From Oreohelix idahoensis (lineage: Eukaryota; Mollusca; Gastropoda; Stylommatophora; Oreohelicidae): a stretch of 64,000 nucleotides of DNA. The notes under the pieces were generated by a model. That model was not told the DNA's origin, did no database searches, and worked only from the letters and a program-made list of their open reading frames with translations. A program made the position numbers and the translations under genes. Numbering within the stretch: position 1 is the stretch's first letter; each line of letters starts with the position of its first letter. This document shows positions 63,601-64,000 of the stretch, piece after piece. The DNA is taken from NCBI GenBank assembly GCA_024509875.1, contig JAMPIV010019076.1, positions 1 to 64,000 of the forward strand, read 5' to 3'.

Positions 63601-63826
63601 TCATCAGTAAAGTTCAACACAAAAATCAGACTCTTCAAGTGTATGTCTCCGAAAACATGGAGAACAACAAACACAACTACGAAGTTTTTTTTATAGACTT
63701 TCATAAATGAGTGCTAACAAATAATTATCAACAGATGCAACAAACCCAAAATATCAAACTTACTTTAGCACACAGGACTCTTAGCTTTGCTACAATTCGA
63801 GTCAGCCAAGAATGAATCAGGTCTAC
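27424..63826 (-). CDS. C9orf72: C9orf72 orthologue, 3' half of gene (7 exons)
   Basis: Spliced host gene on the minus strand. In vertebrates C9orf72 forms a complex with SMCR8 and WDR41, has a DENN-type fold, and acts in small-GTPase regulation, autophagy and lysosomal function (established knowledge). The call rests on seven exons whose translations align in order with the family: VDLIHSWLTRIV; MDMLSSLQEVGLPQ; VVASHLMTFGHSVVIGSG; SRYPTTIIDVDTR; SISESLVRDLLED; LQRRAFCLIKYLEGD; GLTLEGDLRIVLAAADKLKP. All introns are GT/AG, and the phases (0,0,0,2,0,2) join in one frame to a TAG stop, giving about 319 residues. The family is longer at the N-terminus, so earlier exons lie past 64000. About 15 residues expected between the first two exons here are missing: either a short undetected exon or real divergence. 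Introns total about 35 kb and are mostly repeats. Confidence 0.93.
28004..29330. repeat. 42-bp tandem repeat, about 31 units (C9orf72 last intron)
   Basis: Unit core GACATTTCACGGCAAGGGTA followed by AACCAA and CAGACAAAATACAAA. The first units are 39 bp because they lack AAA; the rest are 42 bp. As 42 is a multiple of three, all frames stay open for long runs: the minus strand has 256 codons without a stop at 28188-28958, with a 14-residue period (REMSLYFVCLVYPC). This is a by-product of unit length. Confidence 0.95.
29515..34070. repeat. 30/34-bp minisatellite, about 135-140 units (C9orf72 last intron)
   Basis: 4.5 kb of head-to-tail units with the core GGTTTTCTGGAACCTAC. Two length classes alternate in blocks: 30 bp (ending TACTTT then CTTGCCTGT) and 34 bp (with an extra CAGT). 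The 3' 350 bases are almost perfectly homogeneous 34-bp units, while the rest is more divergent. Each consensus unit contains TTCTGGAA, i.e. TTCnnGAA. Frames on both strands stay open across the array (for example PVGFLEPTF repeats), but there is no codon-level signal. Confidence 0.97.
34071..34212. repeat. Array flank, copy 1 of a duplicated segment
   Basis: 142 bases directly after the array (agctaataaatttagagg ... gggcacagttat), identical by eye to 42028-42169, which follows the second array block. The duplication stops at the same base in both copies. Confidence 0.92.
34470..34619 (+). pseudogene. LINE-B fragment, part 1 (split by a MITE)
   Basis: Broken frames resemble LINE-B (FNSNVKAVFLYGSET, then NGCLSRIEGLK). 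The match is interrupted by the TTAA element at 34624-35530 and resumes at 35535. Confidence 0.6.
34624..35530 (+). mobile_element. 907-bp piggyBac-like MITE, copy 1
   Basis: Ends CCTTTAGCACGCT and AGCGTGCTAAAGG, flanked on both sides by TTAA (34620-34623, 35531-35534), the target duplication of the piggyBac superfamily (established knowledge). A subterminal inverted pair GGCGAGACATATCGCC / GGCGATATGTTTCGCC can form a stem near the left end, and an A/T-rich self-complementary stretch lies at 35225-35300. No transposase. A second copy, inverted, lies at 59489-60393. Confidence 0.9.
35535..35740 (+). pseudogene. LINE-B fragment, part 2
   Basis: Continues the LINE-B match after the MITE (tatggaactgatggcaagaacc is the usual sequence after gatcactaa in this family), with a GRPYS/FLNPSD-like remnant. 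Confidence 0.55.
35741..38427. other. Intronic stretch with no recognised element
   Basis: Part of the last C9orf72 intron. It has an A-run followed by a G-run at about 36295-36315, an AT-rich stretch at 37100-37500 and a CpG-richer patch at 37600-38000. No gene found on either strand. Confidence 0.4.
38428..38537 (-). CDS. C9orf72: C9orf72 exon
   Basis: 110 bases, entering in phase 0 and leaving two bases over. Acceptor ttttatttttag; donor AA followed by gtaagtg. VYKLPPANGRREAYIRHFMH then LQRRAFCLIKYLEGD match the family's VFQLKPG...LLVLHRKALTLIKYIEDD segment. Confidence 0.93.
38764..40292 (-). mobile_element. Tc1-like transposon, copy 1
   Basis: Terminal inverted repeats CTGTTCAAAAAAAGAAACGC / GCGTTTCTTTTTTTGAACAG, with TA on both sides. 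Length 1529 bp. The transposase lies on the minus strand. A near-identical copy (1530 bp) lies at 42204-43733. Confidence 0.95.
38952..39963 (-). pseudogene. Tc1-like transposase, one frameshift
   Basis: DNA-cutting and strand-transfer enzyme of a Tc1/mariner element. The N-terminal part (39963-39484) has a helix-turn-helix (SQVARHLNVHHSTINRLWHR) and a GRPR motif, and ends just after the first catalytic Asp in WFSDES. The second part (39395 to 38952) carries VFQQDNARPH (second Asp) and SPDMSPIEHLWDEL (Glu), with 34 residues between, so DD34E. The two are joined by a frameshift at a run of six A at about 39497; the other copy has five A there and reads through. Otherwise the coding sequence is intact. 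Confidence 0.9.
40293..40719. other. Non-coding intronic stretch
   Basis: No element recognised. Confidence 0.4.
40720..41365 (-). pseudogene. LINE-B 3' fragment (antisense)
   Basis: The minus strand reads DSDSKIQIQKAKSDIMALGD, then VLLYGTKTWRT and FINGRSCRIEQLKW, the LINE-B region upstream of the C-terminus. A 17-bp motif (gtgtcctatccaatgg) is repeated three to four times at about 40970-41035. Confidence 0.65.
41661..42027. repeat. 34-bp minisatellite, second block (about 11 units)
   Basis: Same unit as the homogeneous end of the 29515-34070 array, including the rare unit with agtatagcctg and the terminal tctagaacctattt. It differs by eye from the corresponding end of the first array mainly in one base (gtggg versus gtgga in one unit). 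Confidence 0.95.
42028..42169. repeat. Array flank, copy 2 of the duplicated segment
   Basis: 142 bases identical by eye to 34071-34212. Sequence diverges right after gggcacagttat. Confidence 0.92.
42204..43733 (-). mobile_element. Tc1-like transposon, copy 2
   Basis: Same 20-bp terminal inverted repeats as copy 1, TA on both sides (42202-42203, 43734-43735). Length 1530 bp. It sits 34 bases beyond the duplicated array flank. Confidence 0.95.
42394..43404 (-). pseudogene. Tc1-like transposase with two nonsense codons
   Basis: Same enzyme as copy 1; the catalytic Asp, Asp and Glu are all present. The five-A run keeps the frame where copy 1 is shifted, but two Arg codons (CGA) have become TGA: one in the GRPR motif (about 43234) and one just before the LLWANQ segment (about 43025). 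Both are CpG-type C-to-T changes. A substitution of Pro by Thr precedes the catalytic Glu (DMSTIEHLW). Confidence 0.9.
43797..43975 (-). repeat. tRNA-derived SINE (antisense)
   Basis: On the minus strand the head reads GTGGTTAGAGCACTTGCC (A box) and, about 30 bases later, TGTTTGAAATCTGG (B box). A body containing gagttagggaaggcaagg follows, shared with 5090-5200. Confidence 0.75.
44116..44179 (-). CDS. C9orf72: C9orf72 exon (short)
   Basis: 64 bases: one base completing the previous codon plus 21 codons, leaving in phase 0. Acceptor ttcttctttag; donor GAC followed by gtaagt (strong). SISESLVRDLLED matches the family's DVLHRDTLVKAFLDQ segment. It lies isolated between a SINE and a 4-kb LINE. 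Confidence 0.85.
44850..48790 (-). pseudogene. LINE-A copy, about 3.9 kb, interrupted (antisense to window, sense to C9orf72)
   Basis: A near full-length non-LTR retrotransposon read on the minus strand. The 5' part (48790-47800) encodes an AP-type endonuclease (LHILGIS-like start in broken frame; DHIMINGRWRYSLQDVKVRR and IDHHLVVARL near the end). A linker follows (ARQAEEAALRNEQSTVYKI region, 47460-47200). The RT region resumes at 46320 (KAPGHNNLNAELFKTDP) and runs to about 45420, and the C-terminus (45359-44931) reads FYDRCVLSVLFYAAECWRLT, then GKRKRGRPKTTWWRTVEAEM. The 3' end is a GAAGAAG-type tail at about 44850. The block at 46330-47185 is foreign. The RT box reads YAYD instead of YADD. 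The clade is probably RTE/Proto2-like; not certain. Confidence 0.85.
46330..47185 (-). pseudogene. RNase H-LINE segment nested in LINE-A
   Basis: An open frame of 268 codons (47150-46344) carrying an RNase H domain: VRVYTDGSAQNAV (Asp), NNYDAEIQAIK (Glu), FLTDARSAL (Asp), then WIPSHCEIPGNERTGLAKEG, where the usual last Asp (NExADxLA) is replaced. A CGQAPQTAEHVLQDCPEYDI motif follows after a one-base shift. This is the 3' part of a different LINE family, also seen at 5240-5585 and 11445-12180, lying inside the LINE-A RT-coding region. The flanking LINE-A sequences resume on each side, with about 15 residues' worth missing. Confidence 0.8.
48791..49168. other. Intron sequence next to the 49169-49359 exon
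   Basis: AT-rich with A-runs at about 48940 and 49027. A gcttcatgctccataaggagt segment resembles the end of the fragment near 21523, so a small retroelement end may lie here. Confidence 0.35.
49169..49359 (-). CDS. C9orf72: C9orf72 exon
   Basis: 191 bases, entering in phase 0 and leaving two bases over. Acceptor ttttttgttcag; donor CAG followed by gttatt (weaker than consensus at +3). It contains SRYPTTIIDVDTRDIS, matching the family's PYPTTHIDVD motif, then LVRELEELYQGQ. The two leftover bases AG join the first G of the next exon to give Arg. Confidence 0.9.
49706..49951 (-). CDS. C9orf72: C9orf72 exon
   Basis: 246 bases, 82 codons, phase 0 to 0. Acceptor ttgtttgcag; donor AAG followed by gtacca. 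It carries FLRQVVASHLMTFGHSVVIG and then a CSRAAL...CIQGCIK segment, one of the best-conserved parts of the family (human: AISSHLQTCGCSVVVGSS). No stop or indel. Confidence 0.92.
50150..50336 (+). pseudogene. LINE-A 3' end, duplicated terminus, GAA tail
   Basis: Two successive copies of the LINE-A end (tttgttgttgccctaaagacgcc... and ctgctgttgcccttaagacgcc...), the second followed by ctgactgctt, gtcggtc, ggctaagga and GAAGAAGAAGAAGAA. Severely 5'-truncated. Confidence 0.7.
50337..50865. other. Non-coding intron sequence
   Basis: No element clearly recognised; pyrimidine-rich patches at 50490-50560 and 50640-50740. Confidence 0.35.
50866..50970 (-). CDS. C9orf72: C9orf72 exon
   Basis: 105 bases, 35 codons, phase 0 to 0. 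Acceptor ctaatctacag; donor GAG followed by gtacaa. It contains SCMDMLSSLQEVGLPQKIE, matching the family's VMELLSSMKSHSVPEEI segment. An alternative donor six bases on (CAA then gttgag) also keeps the frame but fits the consensus less well. Confidence 0.82.
51068..52385 (+). mobile_element. hAT-family transposon relic
   Basis: The left end CTAGGGTGACCAGACGTCC is similar, inverted, to the right end (…atatggttaac). An N-terminal start MPKRKCVFTDEL and, after a deletion with frameshifts, the C-terminal dimerisation segment NANVERLFSLMQGQWTKE then LSVESIKGTLLVQYNF are present, typical of hAT transposases. The core between them is missing, so it is an internally deleted, inactive copy. The N-terminal part is duplicated (see findings). 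Confidence 0.75.
52386..52617 (+). pseudogene. LINE-A RT fragment
   Basis: INFVDFEKAFDSIHRDSLWK and the following palm segment, with a deletion after IIKNLH and a frameshift. It begins at the same base of the element as the copy at 53146. Confidence 0.75.
52618..53145 (+). repeat. Block between two LINE-A pieces, possibly LTR-derived
   Basis: Unique-looking sequence with AATAAA at about 52872. Not related to LINE-A and with no coding frame of note. A solo LTR is possible, but I found no paired ends. Confidence 0.3.
53146..53930 (+). pseudogene. LINE-A fragment, RT palm to C-terminus
   Basis: RT segment LILKRL.../AYGIPSCIVSIIKSLYAN, then TGVRQGCPLS and the catalytic YADD box (LEYADDIALLARSHQHIQ), all typical of LINE RT. 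The C-terminal region follows in shifted frames and stops at ...HTIIAGRRWKW. 5'- and 3'-truncated. Confidence 0.85.
53931..56395. other. 2.4 kb without a recognised gene
   Basis: Part of the large C9orf72 intron. It has an (AG)n stretch at 55918-55935, AATAAA at about 55676 and a TA-rich stretch at 56366. It could hold a degenerate LTR element, or the short C9orf72 exon I could not find; neither is supported. Confidence 0.35.
56396..59480 (-). pseudogene. LINE-B copy, endonuclease to C-terminus (antisense)
   Basis: A non-LTR retrotransposon on the minus strand. Endonuclease: 59314-58844 (VRECGIEVLGLCETGWKG, then GVALVLSKEAQKALIEWEAI), continuing with DHMCMNGKFG near 58680 and VGVASNHHLLMAKVELRLG at about 58620. 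RT: 57898-57233 (AGFRRDRSCADEIATLRMVV; FVDCEGAFDGVDRESLW; AGVRQGCLLSPFLFLLAMDW). C-terminus: 57157-56417 (WRWIGHTLRKP, then GKRSRGRPRSTWRRELE). The RT and C-terminal parts are in one frame, separated only by two TAG stops. The catalytic box reads FAYD instead of FADD. Strikingly GC-rich against the surrounding DNA, so likely a recent arrival. Confidence 0.88.
59489..60393 (-). mobile_element. 905-bp piggyBac-like MITE, copy 2 (inverted)
   Basis: Same ends as 34624-35530 in opposite orientation (CCTTTAGCACGCT ... AGCTTGCTAAAGG), TTAA on both sides (59485-59488, 60394-60397). The subterminal stem GGCGAGACATATCGCC / GGCGATATGTCTCGCC is a perfect inverted pair here. It sits inside the 5' region of the LINE-B copy. 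Confidence 0.92.
60398..60575 (-). repeat. LINE-B 5' region beyond the MITE
   Basis: The minus strand includes gggccccgaaaagggagc and catgtcgtagaaagcgacta, a motif often found in the 5' part of RTE-like LINEs (family knowledge, from memory). It continues the 56396-59480 copy on the other side of the MITE. Confidence 0.5.
60840..61136 (+). pseudogene. LINE-A 3' end with GAA tail
   Basis: Frame reads VGHVLRRDLDAITRTAMLLT, then GKQKRGRPKTTWRRTVEAEL, then the conserved 3' end ggctaaggatcaaagaagaagaa. Directly abuts the next LINE-A copy. Confidence 0.85.
61137..62250 (+). pseudogene. LINE-A 3' third with internal duplication
   Basis: Starts in the RT palm (LDYADDVPLL), then continues through YGVECWRVTEKEMSKLSSFH, ILRIFWPNTITNQELCSLSN and GHVLRRDPDAITRPAMQWT to KWKQFVAALQDATRCDG and a GAAGAAGAGG tail. 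A block of about 210 bp (61640-61850) is repeated at 61850-62063, and the second copy carries several one-base insertions. Confidence 0.85.
62360..62457 (+). repeat. 26-bp tandem repeat in a LINE-B fragment, left part
   Basis: Units of CTGATGACAAGATCACTAAT plus gtggaa, three to four times (one shortened). It continues at 62770-62860 after an inserted retroelement. Confidence 0.85.
62458..62769 (+). repeat. Retroelement 3' end with (GAA)n tail, inserted in the 26-bp repeat
   Basis: About 165 bases match 25466-25645 nearly exactly and end in GAAGAAGAAGAAGAAGAA. GAACTGATGACA occurs on both sides and could be the target duplication, although the surrounding tandem repeat makes this ambiguous. 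Confidence 0.75.
62770..63190 (+). pseudogene. LINE-B 3' end with tandem duplications
   Basis: 26-bp units (62770-62860), then a LINE-B C-terminal remnant (RRHWRWMDK, SLFWNPQGK region, ELMARDRKTWHKFVEGL). The last 32 bp (gttgaaggcctatgtatgcc...) occur three times at 63090-63165. Confidence 0.7.
63287..63566 (+). repeat. Full-length tRNA-derived SINE, 12-bp target duplication
   Basis: Head with an A-box-like TAGCGCAATGGTTAGTGCAC and a B-box GGTTTGATCCC, a body, and a T-rich end after gggatcctttacc. Perfect 12-bp direct repeats CTCAATTGCTAT flank it (63275-63286 and 63567-63578). Its 3' part equals the truncated copy at 5884-5987. It lies about 200 bases downstream of a C9orf72 exon. Confidence 0.92.
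63640..63715 (+). pseudogene. Small LINE-B fragment
   Basis: Contains aaaacatggagaacaaca and actttcataaatgagtgct, the recurrent LINE-B segment also present near 12950 and 23500. It ends about 50 bases from the C9orf72 exon. Confidence 0.5.
63764..63826 (-). CDS. C9orf72: C9orf72 exon (first one in the window)
   Basis: 63 bases, 21 codons, phase 0 to 0. The acceptor is gtgttttag before GTAGACCTG; the donor is AAA followed by gtaagt. The translation VDLIHSWLTRIVAKLRV matches the segment of the longin/DENN region that in human reads like VDRLTHIIRKGRIW (family knowledge). Consensus splice sites on both sides. Confidence 0.88.
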
Positions 63827-64000
63827 CTAAAACACAAAACAAACAACAACAAATCAAAGACATGCTTTCACTTCCTTGATAAACTTATAAAATGACCACC
63901 ATTTTGATTATTGTCTTGTTTCTCATTTTCTGTCAAAGCAAAAAAGAAAGCGAACTCAAAGAGAAATAATCTATTACCCCATAATTAAAGGGAAACAATC

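Overview
The window is a stretch of animal nuclear genome, probably a mollusc or another lophotrochozoan. That placement is inference. It rests on spliced exons, tRNA-derived SINEs, several non-LTR (LINE) families, Tc1, hAT and TTAA-flanked DNA transposons, and a Gmr1-type Ty3/Gypsy element. No bacterial gene, CRISPR array or operon is present.

The one host gene I recognise is the C9orf72 orthologue (DENN-type vesicle-trafficking and autophagy GEF-complex subunit) on the minus strand. Its 3' half lies here as seven exons, 63826-63764, 50970-50866, 49951-49706, 49359-49169, 44179-44116, 38537-38428 and 27604-27424, with GT/AG junctions whose phases chain without a break to a stop codon. The N-terminal exons lie beyond base 64000. 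The introns (about 12.8, 0.9, 0.35, 5.0, 5.6 and 10.8 kb) are mostly transposons and minisatellites.

Layout. 1-5042: 3' part of a Gmr1-like LTR retrotransposon with domain order protease-integrase-RT-RNase H, then a probable 3' LTR. 5090-12750: SINE pieces, a 31-bp satellite (mini-array plus a 2.5-kb block) between inverted RNase H-LINE remnants, and an LTR-like block. 12885-17660: LINE scraps, a 735-bp TTAA-flanked element and AC-rich degenerate repeats. 17666-20177: a 2.5-kb element with 16-bp perfect terminal inverted repeats and a 7-bp target duplication. 20400-23290: three tandem arrays (25, 29 and 52 bp units) with LINE and SINE pieces. 23480-26760: LINE fragments. 27424-63826: the C9orf72 locus. 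Its last intron holds a 42-bp array (1.3 kb) and a 4.5-kb array of 30/34-bp units, each unit with a TTCnnGAA heat-shock-element core. The next intron upstream holds a second copy of the end of that array plus its 142-bp flank, and both introns carry a Tc1 copy. Further 5' lie LINE-A and LINE-B copies, a hAT relic, a second TTAA MITE and a full-length SINE.

The repeats do not work with the host gene as a pathway; they are a layered insertion history inside and downstream of it. The points most worth following are the heat-shock-motif minisatellite in C9orf72, the duplicated array end, the unusual pol order, the 2.5-kb inverted-repeat element, and a region at 61.6-62.06 kb that looks like an assembly duplication.
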